Positions 23,974 to 32,855 of a stretch of 64,000 nt of DNA are shown one piece after another (the first letter of the stretch is position 1; each line of letters starts with the position of its first letter). The notes below the pieces were generated by a model. It saw only the letters and a list, made by a program, of their open reading frames with translations. It was not told where the DNA came from and ran no database searches. The stretch spans positions 62,001 through 126,000 of the forward strand of contig NZ_ONZG01000014.1 of NCBI RefSeq assembly GCF_900302455.1, in the 5' to 3' direction. The stretch is from Falsiruegeria mediterranea M17. Its GTDB lineage: Bacteria > Pseudomonadota > Alphaproteobacteria > Rhodobacterales > Rhodobacteraceae. The position numbers and the translations under genes are program-made.

Positions 23974-25382
23974 GTAAACCCTATGACTATCCGTTCGATG
24001 TCGCCTCCGAGGATGAAATCCGGTTCCGCGACGCGGGTGCCGTCGATGGTCGTCCGGCGGGCGTGCCATCCTCATATGACGAAGGCGGGTCGACCAGATG
24101 GACACCCGAGGCGATCTCGGAAGTGCACGCGTTGGCCCAGCTTGGGCGTTACCAGGTTCGCGGTTACAACACGTTCAACAAGCAGATGCCGACCTTTGAT
24201 GATCTGACGTTTGTTCCGGCAACGATGACTCGTCTGCCGTTGGAGGGGTATCGCGAGAGCTGCGATACAACCACCGTTCTGGGTGGCGGACGCGGATTGG
24301 TCGAGCGTCCGCTGGAATTGAAAATCCCGATCTACATCGCATCGATGTCATTTGGCGCGCTATCGGCTTCGGCAAAAGCGTCACTGGGCTATGGGGCCTC
24401 GAAAGTGGGCACCATGACCTGCACGGGCGAAGGCGGCATGCTGGAAGAGGAGCGCGAAGCCTCCCAACGGTTGCTCTATCAGATGTCGCCTGCCCGTTAT
24501 GGCGTGGATCTGGATCACCTGCGCCGCGCGGACGCGCTGGAGATCGTCGTGGGGCAGGGGGCCAAACCCGGCACGGGCGGTCTGCTGCTTGGCATGAAGG
24601 TGAGCCCGCGCGTCAGTGAAATGCGAACCTTGCCCGAGGGGGTCGATCAACGTTCGACCATCCGGCACCCAGATTTCCTGGGCGCGGATGATCTGGCGGT
24701 CAAGATCGAGGAGCTGAGGATTGCGACGAACTACCAGGTGCCGATCTTCATCAAAATGGGCGCAACTCGGCCACGGTTCGACGTAGCGGTTGCCGCAAAG
24801 GCGGGCGCGGACGTAGTTGTTGTAGATGGGGCTGAGGGCGGAACCGGAGCTTCGCCGGAACTGCTTCTGAACCACACGGGCATTCCGACCATGAGCGCCA
24901 TTCGCGCAGCGCGAGAGGCGTTGGACGAATGCGGGATGAGCGGTAAGGTGTCTCTTGTCGCGGCGGGCGGTATCCGCTCGGGCGTGGATGCTGCCAAGTG
25001 CCTGGCGCTTGGGGCGGACGCGGTGATGATTGGTAACGCGGCAATGGTTGCATTGGGATGCAACAGCCCACGGTACCTGGAGGATTATCAGGCCTTAGGC
25101 ACCTCGCCAGGCGCTTGCCACCACTGCCACACGGGTCGCTGCCCAGTTGGGGTTGCCACACAAGACCCAGATCTTGAAGCGCGGATGAACCCGAATGCTG
25201 GCGCCGAACGGGTTGCCCGATATCTGACTGCGATGACGATGGAGATCACGGCACTGGCCAAGGCCTGCGGCAAATCCTCGGTCCACAACTTGGAAACCGA
25301 AGATCTGCGCGCGCTGAGCTTTCAGGCGTCGGCCTTTACCGGCGTCAAGATGGCCGGCATCGACAGGGCCTATGACTGGTGA
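23958..25382 (+). CDS. FMN-binding glutamate synthase-like subunit (N-methylglutamate synthase subunit C / GlxD-like)
   Basis: This 474-residue protein matches the synthase domain of GltB. It has LKIPIYIASMSFGALSASAK, KPGTGGLLLGMKVSPRVSEMR, the FMN-site VVVDGAEGGTGASPELLLNH, and the iron-sulfur-type cysteine cluster ACHHCHTGRCPVGVATQ. It would transfer an amine or ammonia to 2-oxoglutarate. With the two preceding subunits it forms a complete split glutamate-synthase-like enzyme. Whether the product is glutamate or an N-alkyl-glutamate cannot be told from sequence. No GltD-like NADPH subunit is adjacent, as is usual for MgsABC. Confidence 0.85.
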   Translation: MAHDLSKPYDYPFDVASEDEIRFRDAGAVDGRPAGVPSSYDEGGSTRWTPEAISEVHALAQLGRYQVRGYNTFNKQMPTFDDLTFVPATMTRLPLEGYRESCDTTTVLGGGRGLVERPLELKIPIYIASMSFGALSASAKASLGYGASKVGTMTCTGEGGMLEEEREASQRLLYQMSPARYGVDLDHLRRADALEIVVGQGAKPGTGGLLLGMKVSPRVSEMRTLPEGVDQRSTIRHPDFLGADDLAVKIEELRIATNYQVPIFIKMGATRPRFDVAVAAKAGADVVVVDGAEGGTGASPELLLNHTGIPTMSAIRAAREALDECGMSGKVSLVAAGGIRSGVDAAKCLALGADAVMIGNAAMVALGCNSPRYLEDYQALGTSPGACHHCHTGRCPVGVATQDPDLEARMNPNAGAERVARYLTAMTMEITALAKACGKSSVHNLETEDLRALSFQASAFTGVKMAGIDRAYDW

Positions 25383-26074
25383 GGATTGCAGTTCTCGAAT
25401 TGACGGGGCATCCGCTACCGCTGCTCGAGGGGCTGCCGCGCACATCGCGGCAGATCCGCGACTGGCTGGCACCGCATTTGCCCGAAGCTGAATTTACTTC
25501 GGTCGATGTTGTGGACGGCGCGCCGTTGCCCGCGTTCTCGGATTTTGACGGGGTCGTGGTCGGAGGGTCCGAATTCGGGGTCTACGACAACACAGAGTGG
25601 ATGCAGCCCCTCCGTGATTTTCTGGAAGGATGTCGCGCGCAAGCCAAGCCTGTTTTCGGCATCTGCTTTGGTCATCAGATCATGGCTGATGTCTATGGCG
25701 GCAAGGCCGAGAAGGCCGAGGTGGGCAACATTGTCGGCGCCCGTGGGTTCGACTATGACGGAACCCGTGTGGATGGCTATGTCTGGCACCAGGATCAGGT
25801 CACATGCGTTCCACCCTCTGCCCGTGTCACAGGTGCTGCCGACCACTGTCCCGTTGGGGCGCTGGACTATGCCTTCCCGGCACGGTCGGTGCAGTTTCAT
25901 CCTGAATATCAGGCGCACCATTTGCGCGACCTGTTCGCGCGGGGACGCGACATTTTCCTTACGGGGCAGGAGGCAGACGATGGGCTGGCCTCACTTGAGA
26001 GCTCCCGCGTGCCGCAGGACCTGGCTGCCGCGCAAGCCGTGGAGCTATTTCGCGGTACTTTCACCCAAAAATGA
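25379..26074 (+). CDS. Class I glutamine amidotransferase-like hydrolase
   Basis: This 231-residue triad amidotransferase has the nucleophile elbow GICFGHQIMADV, and His and Glu in VQFHPEYQ. It is a stand-alone GATase1, like GMP-synthase-type amidotransferases and distantly PuuD, which hydrolyses gamma-glutamyl amides. A GTG start at 25379 overlaps the stop of the upstream subunit, indicating coupling. In an island that also encodes a PuuA-like gamma-glutamylating enzyme, the most coherent role is hydrolysis of a gamma-glutamyl intermediate to recover glutamate. This is inference. Confidence 0.7.
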   Translation: MRIAVLELTGHPLPLLEGLPRTSRQIRDWLAPHLPEAEFTSVDVVDGAPLPAFSDFDGVVVGGSEFGVYDNTEWMQPLRDFLEGCRAQAKPVFGICFGHQIMADVYGGKAEKAEVGNIVGARGFDYDGTRVDGYVWHQDQVTCVPPSARVTGAADHCPVGALDYAFPARSVQFHPEYQAHHLRDLFARGRDIFLTGQEADDGLASLESSRVPQDLAAAQAVELFRGTFTQK

Positions 26075-26121
26075 GATCCTGAACCCCTGTTTGATCCTGA
26101 TCAAACCCGGCTTTGACACGA

Positions 26122-26140
26122 TGTGTATACTGAATACACA
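26122..26140. promoter_or_regulatory. Operator copy 2 (TGTGTATACTGAATACACA)
   Basis: The 7-bp arms TGTGTAT/ATACACA flank ACTGA. The 15-bp core TGTATACTGAATACA (26124-26138) is the reverse complement form of copies 3 and 4. It lies 21 bp before the DUF6455 gene, overlapping its likely promoter. Confidence 0.7.
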
Positions 26141-26159
26141 ACGTGGAGGAGGCCGCGAG

Positions 26160-26510
26160 ATGTCGGGATACGCAGATTTCTTTCAGAAAATGGTACGCGT
26201 CATCAGTGCGCCGCATAATGAACACCTGAGTGGCCGAGAGCTTTCGGATCTTGGGCTCTCGCGTGCGGATTTGGCGATGCTTCGATCCGGTGCACCGCAG
26301 GCCCGCGAACGCATAGTTGCGATGGCCGAACAATTCGGACTAACCGAAGCGGATCTGAATGCGCATTCGGGGCTCGGGTTAGAACTGGCAGAAAAATGCG
26401 GACATTGCCTGCAGGCCGAAACCTGCCGCGACGCCATTCGCGCAGGCGCGGCTTTGCCACAGACCAAATGCCCCAATGCCGACATTTACCGCGTCTTGGC
26501 CCAGGGTTAG
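26160..26510 (+). CDS. DUF6455 family protein
   Basis: This 116-residue protein begins MSGYADFFQKMVRVI and ends with a conserved cysteine pattern, CGHCLQAETCRDAI and, further on, KCPNADIY, characteristic of DUF6455 proteins common in Rhodobacteraceae. Three or four cysteines could bind a metal or iron-sulfur cluster. A helical middle (LSGRELSDLGLSRADLAML) looks like a protein-interaction region. Strong GGAGGAGG lies before the ATG. It has its own copy of the island operator and overlaps the oxidase gene tail-to-tail by 3 bp. Function unknown. Confidence 0.75.
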   Translation: MSGYADFFQKMVRVISAPHNEHLSGRELSDLGLSRADLAMLRSGAPQARERIVAMAEQFGLTEADLNAHSGLGLELAEKCGHCLQAETCRDAIRAGAALPQTKCPNADIYRVLAQG

Positions 26511-27646
26511 CGACCGCTAGGGCTTTCCTTTGGACTCAGCTTTTTTCGGCCAGAGACTTTGAACCGATCGGCGGTGCCAAAGTCCTTGAGACCGACACCT
26601 GCCGCAAATTCCGCAAACACCGGAGCGTGTTTGAAAAGATGGCCCGAGCATCCACCGGCAAACAGCACGTTTTCATGCTCTGGATGCCAGTCGACAATGA
26701 AATGCGTGTCCGGGGTCAGGATGATCTGGTTGAACTTGGAATCCACAACGCGCTGCCCCTCAAGCCCCGGAAGCCGGTGCCGGATATAGCTTCGGGTGCG
26801 GCCCAGTGTTTCCTGGCGGATCAGCCGTTCGTCATTGTCCAGATCGATCTTGTCGGGGATCACAACGGCCGCCTTGACACCCGACCCTTCGGACGATGGC
26901 AGACCAAACGACCCCTGTCCGTGATCAATCCAGCAGGGCATGCGGGTCATGTCGAACTCTTCGGACCCGTCGGGTGTCGAGGTATAGAGGACATTGACGC
27001 CCACAACTGTAGAGATTGGCTTGATCGTTCTTGGGAACATGTCGGCCATCCAAGGGCCGGTTGCGATGACGATCAAATCCGCCTCTAGCGGGTTGCCGTC
27101 CATCATTGGGCGCTCTGACCCGTCGGTGGTGACGCGACCGCGTTGCACCTTGCCGCCAGCCTGTCGGAACAGGCTCAGCCCGGTCAGCACACAACGATGC
27201 GCCATCAGCATGCCGGCCTCGGGTTCGAACAGGGCGTATTCGATGTCGGGTACGCAAAACTGGGGAAACCGCGATTCGATGTCTTGTTGACCAAACTTGT
27301 AGTAGGGCACGCCAACGCGATCAAAAGTCTCGGCGGTGGCGTCTTCCCAGTCGCTGTGGCCGCCCGCCGCCAGAATCAATGCGCCGCATTCATACATCAG
27401 GTTCTGCCCGCTTTCGGCCTGCAGCTCGAGCCAGCGCAGGCGGCTCTCGCGCGCCCACCGTGTATAGAACTCGTCACGTCCGGAAATCGCGCGGATCACC
27501 CGGTTGTAATCTGTTGAAGATGCACGGGAATGTCCGGGTTCCCACCTGTCTATCAGCGTCACGGACTCGCCGCGCCGTTGCAGTGTAAGCGCCGTCATGA
27601 CGCCAACAATGCCACCTCCGACAACGATAACCGAGCTTTTGGACAT
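26507..27646 (-). CDS. FAD-dependent oxidoreductase, monomeric sarcosine oxidase/DAO family
   Basis: This 379-residue flavoprotein has an N-terminal dinucleotide site (VIVVGGGIVGVMTALTLQRRG, then LIDRWEPGHSRASSTDYNR) and a C-terminal FAGGCSGHLFKHAPVFAEF, the SoxA/MTOX-type flavin and substrate block. It should oxidise a C-N bond of a secondary amine or N-substituted amino acid, giving an aldehyde or imine plus H2O2. It is divergent from the PuuA-like synthetase with an operator copy in between, so it can be viewed as the PuuB/N-alkylglutamate oxidase equivalent of the island. The ATG at 27646 is used; the longer frame upstream covers the operator. Confidence 0.82.
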   Translation of the reverse strand: MSKSSVIVVGGGIVGVMTALTLQRRGESVTLIDRWEPGHSRASSTDYNRVIRAISGRDEFYTRWARESRLRWLELQAESGQNLMYECGALILAAGGHSDWEDATAETFDRVGVPYYKFGQQDIESRFPQFCVPDIEYALFEPEAGMLMAHRCVLTGLSLFRQAGGKVQRGRVTTDGSERPMMDGNPLEADLIVIATGPWMADMFPRTIKPISTVVGVNVLYTSTPDGSEEFDMTRMPCWIDHGQGSFGLPSSEGSGVKAAVVIPDKIDLDNDERLIRQETLGRTRSYIRHRLPGLEGQRVVDSKFNQIILTPDTHFIVDWHPEHENVLFAGGCSGHLFKHAPVFAEFAAGVGLKDFGTADRFKVSGRKKLSPKESPSGR

Positions 27647-27684
27647 GGCGCAGATTTTCCTTGTTTCCTGTCTGTCTTTGTGAA

Positions 27685-27703
27685 TACTGTATACAGAATA
27701 CAG
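27685..27703. promoter_or_regulatory. Operator copy 3, bidirectional promoter of oxidase and BMC operon
   Basis: This contains TGTATACAGAATACA at 27688-27702. It lies midway between the divergent starts at 27646 (minus) and 27738 (plus), so one bound regulator could control both the oxidase and the shell operon. Confidence 0.7.
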
Positions 27704-27737
27704 CAAATATAAAGCCAAAAACAGGGAGCGCACGCAA

Positions 27738-29030
27738 ATGAGTTCGGGGTTTGATCTGCCCGAGGGCACACATACCGTCATACTTGGTGTTGGGGACCTC
27801 AACGGCATCATGCGCGGCAAACGCATTCCGGCCAGCCACTGGGATCACGTCTGCAAGAGCGGCAATGCACTGTCGATTGCGCTTATGGCGATCGATATGA
27901 CCTGCGATGTCTGGGACACACCATATGTCAATTTCGACAATGGCTACCCTGACATGCATCTCTTTCCGATGACCCAGCCGGTCGCCGTTCCCTGGGAACC
28001 CGGCGTGGCGGTTTGCTTTGGCCGTGCCGAGGGTATGGATCACAAACCTGTGCCCATCGATCCGCGTCAGGCGTTGGTGCGGCAAATGGATCGCGCCCGC
28101 GACATGGGCTTTGAGGTGAATGTCGGCACCGAGCTGGAGTTCTATCTGCTGGACCCGGAAACCGGTCAGCCGCGCGACAGCGGCATTCAGGTCTATGGCC
28201 TGGGTCGCGCCGCCCGGATGGAACATATCGTCGGCCCGATCCGTCAGCAGATCAACGAATGCGGCATTCCTATCGAACAATCGAACCCGGAATACGCGGC
28301 AGGTCAGGTTGAGGTGAACATCAAATACGGCGAGGCTCTGCAGGCAGCGGACCGAGTTGTGCTGTTCAAATCATTGATCCGCCAGTTGGGCATTGCGCAC
28401 GGCTATCTTGCGACCTTCATGCCAAAGCCCTTCTTTGATCAGTCGGGCAACGGGTTTCACACGCATTATTCGCTGTGGAAGGATGGCAAAAACGTTTTTG
28501 CCGACAACGGCAAGATCAATGACATCGGCAAATCCTTTATTGCCGGCTTGCAGCAGCGCATGTGCGAAACGGCGATCTGTGGCAGCGGCACGGTCAATGG
28601 CTATCGTCGACGGCAGCCCTATACCTTCTGCCCGATCAACACGAGCTGGGGGTATGACAACCGCACCGTTGGCATTCGGGTAATCGAAGGGGCCGACAGT
28701 GCCGTGCGCGTTGAAAAACGCGATGCCGGGGCGGACGCCAACCCCTATCTGCTGTTGGCGGCCGAAATTGCAGCCGGGCTGGATGGGATCGAACAGGGGC
28801 TGACCCCCTCTGACCCCACAACTGGCAACGGATACGAGGAAGGCATCGGCGATCCCATCCCGACCGACCTTCCCACGGCCATCGAACTTGCGCGCGGATC
28901 GGACTGGCTGCGTGATGTTCTGGGTGAAATGCTCTGGGAACTGGTTCTGCAACAAGGCGAACGCGAGTTGGAGTTCTTTAACCAACAAGTCACCCAGGTC
29001 GAACTGGACCGCTATCTGAGGACCTTCTGA
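27738..29030 (+). CDS. Glutamine synthetase family protein, PuuA/IpuC/GmaS-type gamma-glutamyl-amine synthetase
   Basis: This 430-residue GS-fold enzyme has an N-terminal GVGDLNGIMRGKRIP (PuuA-like), the metal site GTELEFYLLD, QVEVNIKYG, the catalytic GNGFHTHYSLW, and the C-terminal RVIEGADSAVRVEKRDAGADANPYL. The DLNG-RGKR N-terminus and the short length favour the gamma-glutamyl-amine synthetases over housekeeping GlnA. It would use ATP to couple glutamate to an amine. It is the first gene of the BMC operon; the shell pentamer gene overlaps its stop by 1 bp. The amine is unknown: methylamine, ethanolamine, isopropanolamine-like and polyamines are all possible. Confidence 0.82.
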   Translation: MSSGFDLPEGTHTVILGVGDLNGIMRGKRIPASHWDHVCKSGNALSIALMAIDMTCDVWDTPYVNFDNGYPDMHLFPMTQPVAVPWEPGVAVCFGRAEGMDHKPVPIDPRQALVRQMDRARDMGFEVNVGTELEFYLLDPETGQPRDSGIQVYGLGRAARMEHIVGPIRQQINECGIPIEQSNPEYAAGQVEVNIKYGEALQAADRVVLFKSLIRQLGIAHGYLATFMPKPFFDQSGNGFHTHYSLWKDGKNVFADNGKINDIGKSFIAGLQQRMCETAICGSGTVNGYRRRQPYTFCPINTSWGYDNRTVGIRVIEGADSAVRVEKRDAGADANPYLLLAAEIAAGLDGIEQGLTPSDPTTGNGYEEGIGDPIPTDLPTAIELARGSDWLRDVLGEMLWELVLQQGERELEFFNQQVTQVELDRYLRTF

Positions 29031-29296
29031 TGCAGTTGGGCAAGGTCGCTGGTACCGTCACGGCAACGGCCAAGGATTCCAGGTTGGTCGGAACAAAGCT
29101 CCTTTTGACGGACCTGGTTGATGGCAAAGGCAGCGTGCTCGACCCTGCCCGTATCGCGGTCGATACCTGCGGCGCAGGGGTCGGAGACATGGTGATGGTT
29201 GTCAGCGGCTCAGCGGCTCGGATGGCGGCGGGTTTGTCTACGACACCCGTGGATCTGGCCATCATTGCGATTGTCGACCGCGTCTCGACGTCCTGA
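29030..29296 (+). CDS. Microcompartment vertex protein, BMC-P (EutN/CcmL family)
   Basis: This 88-residue beta-barrel pentamer protein starts MQLGKVAGTVTATAKDS, then LVGTKLLLTDLVD, typical of EutN/CcmL. The conserved GVGDMVMVVSGSAAR and C-terminal IVDRV correspond to the GAG-loop and last strand. Pentamers cap the vertices of icosahedral shells. The start overlaps the stop of the gamma-glutamyl synthetase gene (TGATG). Only one BMC-P is present in the window, which is enough for a shell. Confidence 0.9.
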   Translation: MQLGKVAGTVTATAKDSRLVGTKLLLTDLVDGKGSVLDPARIAVDTCGAGVGDMVMVVSGSAARMAAGLSTTPVDLAIIAIVDRVSTS

Positions 29297-29338
29297 AACA
29301 CGACACACACAAAACACTTATCTTCGGAGGAATAGAAA

Positions 29339-29647
29339 ATGGCGAAACCAGTGGCAGGGCAGATGGCCCTGGGCATGATCGAAACGCGTGGCCTTGTCGG
29401 CGCGATCGAGGCGGCGGATGCGATGGTCAAGGCGGCCAGCGTGGTGATCGTTGGCCAGACCAAAGCAGGCGGCGGGTTGGTGACCACCCTTGTGCGCGGC
29501 GAAGTCGGCGCGGTCAAGGCCGCAACAGATGCGGGCGCAACGGCAGCCAACAAAGTGGGCGAAGTGGTTTCGGTCCATGTGATCGCACGGCCGCATGACG
29601 AGCTTGAAGCCATCATCGACGGGCTGGGTGCCGGATCGTCGGCCTGA
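29339..29647 (+). CDS. Microcompartment shell protein, BMC-H (EutM/PduA-like)
   Basis: This 102-residue single BMC domain protein has [20 protein letters not shown], then [21 protein letters not shown] and [12 protein letters not shown]. The pore-loop region reads TKAGGG, compared with the common KIGSG of PduA/EutM, which may change pore chemistry. It forms the hexamers of shell facets. CGGAGGAATAG is a good ribosome binding site 42 bp after BMC-P. Length and motifs are complete. Confidence 0.95.
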   Translation: MAKPVAGQMALGMIETRGLVGAIEAADAMVKAASVVIVGQTKAGGGLVTTLVRGEVGAVKAATDAGATAANKVGEVVSVHVIARPHDELEAIIDGLGAGSSA

Positions 29648-29671
29648 TCCGACCCCCTTTGAGGAGATACC

Positions 29672-30856
29672 ATGTCAGCCGGTTTCGAGGATTTCACGCG
29701 CGCGGTGACACGCAGCGCGACACGGGATGCGCCCGTCAGCCAAAGGTTTGACCGCATAACGGTGCTGGGCGGCGGGCCGGATGCCCGTCTGCTGGCCGCG
29801 CTGTGTCTGGCCGAAGGGGCCGAGGTCACGTTGTTCTCGGCCTATGGGGCAGAGTTGACGCTTCTGACTCAATCCTCGGGTATCGGCATTCGGGGCGAAG
29901 GGCCCGTGGGCACATATCAGGTGGACCGCGACGGGCCGTCGATCCGTACTACGGCGGAACTGGATGCGGCAGTGCGTGACGCGCAGGCGATCTTTCTGAC
30001 TGGGCCGATCCATAAACAGCGGACTTATGCCATGGTTCTGGCCGATCATCTGAGTGATGGTCAGGTTCTTGTGCTGGCGCCTGGCCGGTCTCTTGGCGCG
30101 GTCGAAGCTGCCTGGATGCTGCGCATTGGCGGGTGTTCAGCGGATGTCACTCTGGTCGAAGTGCAGGGTCTGCCGTTCTGGTATCAGGCCGAAGGGGCCG
30201 GTTTGACGCTGACACAGGCGGCGCCAATGGCGGCCGCCACTCTCCCGCGTGGGCGAGAGAACGTTCTTGCAGCGTTGACGCCATATCTATCCAACCTCCA
30301 GCCGACAGAGTCCGTCCTGGCCTCAGGCTTCGCCGATCTTTCGGCTGCGGTTGAGATACCGACCCTGATCCTGGGTGGCGCAGGCTTGGGCTCTGGCGGC
30401 CCGGACATCCCGATGGGAGGCGTACCGCTGAACGAAAACCAGACCTTCGCCGCGCTCATTGGGCCTGATCAGCGCGAGGTCATCTGTGGGCTGGCTGACG
30501 AGCGACGACGGGTTGCATCGGCCTTTGGCATTCGGACCCTGCCTGACACCGATGATTGGCTCACAACCTTTGCCGGAACTGAACGGGGACCCACCGCGCG
30601 TCCTATTCCCGATAGCCAAGCTGCGCGTCAACTGATGCGCGACGGCGTGTTGGGGTCGCTGGTACCGCTCGTCTCGGCCGCACAGCTCGCAGGTATTCCA
30701 GCGCCTTTGACAGAAAGCCTCATTTTGATGACCGACCGCATCCTTGGCGCAGATGTTGCCGCAGCAGGGCGCAGGTTGGACACCATCGGAATATCCGCAG
30801 GCGATGTCGAACAGGCACGCCGTATCTTTGACACGATCGCCACCGGAGACATGTGA
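29672..30856 (+). CDS. NAD(P)-dependent opine/octopine dehydrogenase-like protein in BMC operon
   Basis: This 394-residue protein has an N-terminal Rossmann segment RITVLGGGPDARLLAALCLAEG, a middle PGRSLGAVEAAWML (opine dehydrogenase-like LxPGxxxGAxE) and a C-terminal helical domain. Opine dehydrogenases reductively couple an amino acid to a 2-oxo acid or, in reverse, oxidise an N-carboxyalkyl amino acid. The first glycine motif is GGGPDA rather than GxGxxG, and similarity is distant, so the reaction is uncertain. It is embedded between the BMC-H and acylating ALDH genes, with its stop overlapping the next start, so a role in or at the compartment is likely. Confidence 0.6.
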   Translation: MSAGFEDFTRAVTRSATRDAPVSQRFDRITVLGGGPDARLLAALCLAEGAEVTLFSAYGAELTLLTQSSGIGIRGEGPVGTYQVDRDGPSIRTTAELDAAVRDAQAIFLTGPIHKQRTYAMVLADHLSDGQVLVLAPGRSLGAVEAAWMLRIGGCSADVTLVEVQGLPFWYQAEGAGLTLTQAAPMAAATLPRGRENVLAALTPYLSNLQPTESVLASGFADLSAAVEIPTLILGGAGLGSGGPDIPMGGVPLNENQTFAALIGPDQREVICGLADERRRVASAFGIRTLPDTDDWLTTFAGTERGPTARPIPDSQAARQLMRDGVLGSLVPLVSAAQLAGIPAPLTESLILMTDRILGADVAAAGRRLDTIGISAGDVEQARRIFDTIATGDM

Positions 30857-32235
30857 TGGACGCAGATCTGAAATCCATCGCCGCCGCGCGGCGCGCTGCT
30901 GAAACCGCATTCGAGGCTTACCGTGCTTTTCTGGGAACCGACCCGGCGCAAGTGGATGCCATCGTTGACGCCATGGCCCGTGCCATCGAACCCGAAGCGG
31001 AACGGCTGGGCCAGTTGGCGGTTGAGGAAACCGGCTATGGCAACGTGCCAGACAAGCGGGTCAAGAACCTGTTCAATGCCTTGTCTGTTGCGGATTACCT
31101 GCGGGACGTCACAACATTGGGCATGTTGTGGCGGGACGACGCCACCAAGATCGCCGCCTTTGGCGAGCCGATGGGCGTGGTGGCCGCGCTGGTACCGGTC
31201 ACCAACCCAACTTCGACAATCATCTTCAAGGTTCTGTCTGCGGTAAAAGCTGGCAATGCCATTGTCTGTGCCCCGCATCCACGCGGTGTAAGTTGCGGGA
31301 TCGAAACTGTGCGCATCATGGCGCGCGTTGCCGAACAGATGGGCGCCCCCAAAGGGCTGATCCAATGCCTGGATGCGGTTACCATTCAAGGCACGGCCGA
31401 ACTGATGCGCCACCGGCGAACCTCGGTCGTGATGGCCACAGGTGGGCCCGCAATGGTCAAGGCTGCCTATTCCAGCGGCAAGCCGACGCTTGCGGTGGGG
31501 GCAGGAAACGTGCCCTGCTATGTCCACAAATCCAAAGCCCGTGATCTGGCCGAAGTGGCCGAGATGATCGTGACCTCGAAAAGTTTTGACTACGGCACTG
31601 CCTGTGTCAGTGAACAGGCAGTAGTGGCCGATCCCGAAATCGCGCGCGACCTGCGGCATGAGTTGAAGCTCAAAGGAGCTTACTTCTGCACCCCGGCCGA
31701 GGCAGATCGGCTGGCCGGTGTCATCTTCAAGGGCGCGCAGGCGATGGATCCCGAGCGGGTCGGGCAAAGCCCGCAGGCTCTGGCCGACGCCGCGGGTTTC
31801 TCAATTCCCCCGCGCACCCGTTGTCTGGTGTCGGAGGAAACCGAAGTGGGCTGGCAACGCCCACTGTCGGCGGAGAAGCTGAACCCGGTCCTGGCTTTCT
31901 ATGAGGCAAAGTCCACCGATCACGGCATCGAATTGGCGCAATCTATCGCCAAGTTCGAGGGCTGGGGTCATTCATCGGTCATTCATTCCGACGACGCGGA
32001 CGTGGTGGCGCGGTTTGCCACAGTGCCCACCGGCAGGGTGCTGGTGAACACACCGGGGATCATGGGTGGCATGGGGTATTCAACTGATCTGGAGCCGTCC
32101 TTCATGCTGGGCACCGGCACCTGGTCGGGGTCGATCACCTCGGACAACGTGACAGCCCTGCATCTCATCAACATCAAACGGGTCGCTTATGAAAGCAGAC
32201 CCTGGCGCGACATTTACGAGGAGTATGGCGCATGA
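30856..32235 (+). CDS. CoA-acylating aldehyde dehydrogenase (EutE/PduP/AdhE-N type), metabolosome core enzyme
   Basis: This 459-residue aldehyde dehydrogenase shows VTNPTSTIIFKVLSAVKAGNA, VGAGNVPCYV and the catalytic block KSFDYGTACVSEQ (Cys250), the pattern of CoA-acylating enzymes. It converts an aldehyde plus CoA and NAD to acyl-CoA and NADH, the signature step of metabolosomes. ATG at 30856 overlaps the previous stop (TGATG); a GTG three bases earlier is also possible. No obvious PduP-like N-terminal targeting helix is seen, though the first 20 residues are helical. No phosphotransacylase (PduL) gene accompanies it in this window. Confidence 0.88.
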   Translation: MDADLKSIAAARRAAETAFEAYRAFLGTDPAQVDAIVDAMARAIEPEAERLGQLAVEETGYGNVPDKRVKNLFNALSVADYLRDVTTLGMLWRDDATKIAAFGEPMGVVAALVPVTNPTSTIIFKVLSAVKAGNAIVCAPHPRGVSCGIETVRIMARVAEQMGAPKGLIQCLDAVTIQGTAELMRHRRTSVVMATGGPAMVKAAYSSGKPTLAVGAGNVPCYVHKSKARDLAEVAEMIVTSKSFDYGTACVSEQAVVADPEIARDLRHELKLKGAYFCTPAEADRLAGVIFKGAQAMDPERVGQSPQALADAAGFSIPPRTRCLVSEETEVGWQRPLSAEKLNPVLAFYEAKSTDHGIELAQSIAKFEGWGHSSVIHSDDADVVARFATVPTGRVLVNTPGIMGGMGYSTDLEPSFMLGTGTWSGSITSDNVTALHLINIKRVAYESRPWRDIYEEYGA

Positions 32236-32855
32236 GCGAGATTACCATCCGGGCGCTGATGCAGATCGACAACCTGCAACCCAAATTCGCGGCCTACAAT
32301 GGCGCGACGGTGCAAGGGTCGGTTCCCTTGTCGGGCGATACCGTGCTGATCGGAGAGTTTGCGCCGGGCAACGGGGTGTTTTCACTGATTGACCGGGCGC
32401 TCAAGGCGTCTTCGGTCGAGGCGACAACACAGATGGTGGAACGCGAGTTCGGGTTTTTCATCCTGCGCTCGCCATCCAACGCCGAGGTGTCTGCCGCGCG
32501 GGATGCGATGCTTGCTGAACTGGGCGCCTCTATGTCGGATCGTCTGAAGCCGGCCATCACCTCTACCCAGATCATCACCAGCGTCGAACCCTATCAGGCA
32601 CAGCTGTTGAACAAATGGCGCAAGGGTGCATTGATCGTGCCGGGGCAGACGCTTGGCATCGTCGAGTGTGCGCCCGCGGCCTATATTTCGATCGCCGCAA
32701 ATGAGGCCGAGAAAGCCGCCGAGATCGACATCGTCGAAGTGCGCGCCGTAGGACGGTTTGGTCGCCTGTTCATTTCAGGATCAGAAAACTCTGTCAAAAC
32801 CGCTGTCGAGGCTGCAACCCAGGCCATCGAAGCTGTGGATGGACAAGACGCCTGA
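32232..32855 (+). CDS. Microcompartment tandem-domain shell protein, BMC-T
   Basis: This 207-residue protein has two BMC domains in tandem. The first is degenerate (VLIGEFAPGNGVFSLIDRAL, then FGFFILRSP) and the second canonical (TLGIVECAPAAYISIAANEAEKAA, then VGRFGRLFISGSENSVKTAVEAA). Both keep standard rather than permuted topology, as in PduT-type trimers. No CxxC motif for a pore Fe-S cluster is present, unlike PduT. It would form pseudohexameric trimers with a large central pore. It overlaps the ALDH gene by 4 bp and the dehydrogenase gene by 1 bp. Confidence 0.88.
   Translation: MSEITIRALMQIDNLQPKFAAYNGATVQGSVPLSGDTVLIGEFAPGNGVFSLIDRALKASSVEATTQMVEREFGFFILRSPSNAEVSAARDAMLAELGASMSDRLKPAITSTQIITSVEPYQAQLLNKWRKGALIVPGQTLGIVECAPAAYISIAANEAEKAAEIDIVEVRAVGRFGRLFISGSENSVKTAVEAATQAIEAVDGQDA

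Noticed and set aside
22319-25382. Calling the trio a conventional glutamate synthase (gltBD)
   Set aside because: The three domains are separate genes and no GltD-like subunit is present; the arrangement matches MgsABC/GlxBCD-type complexes.
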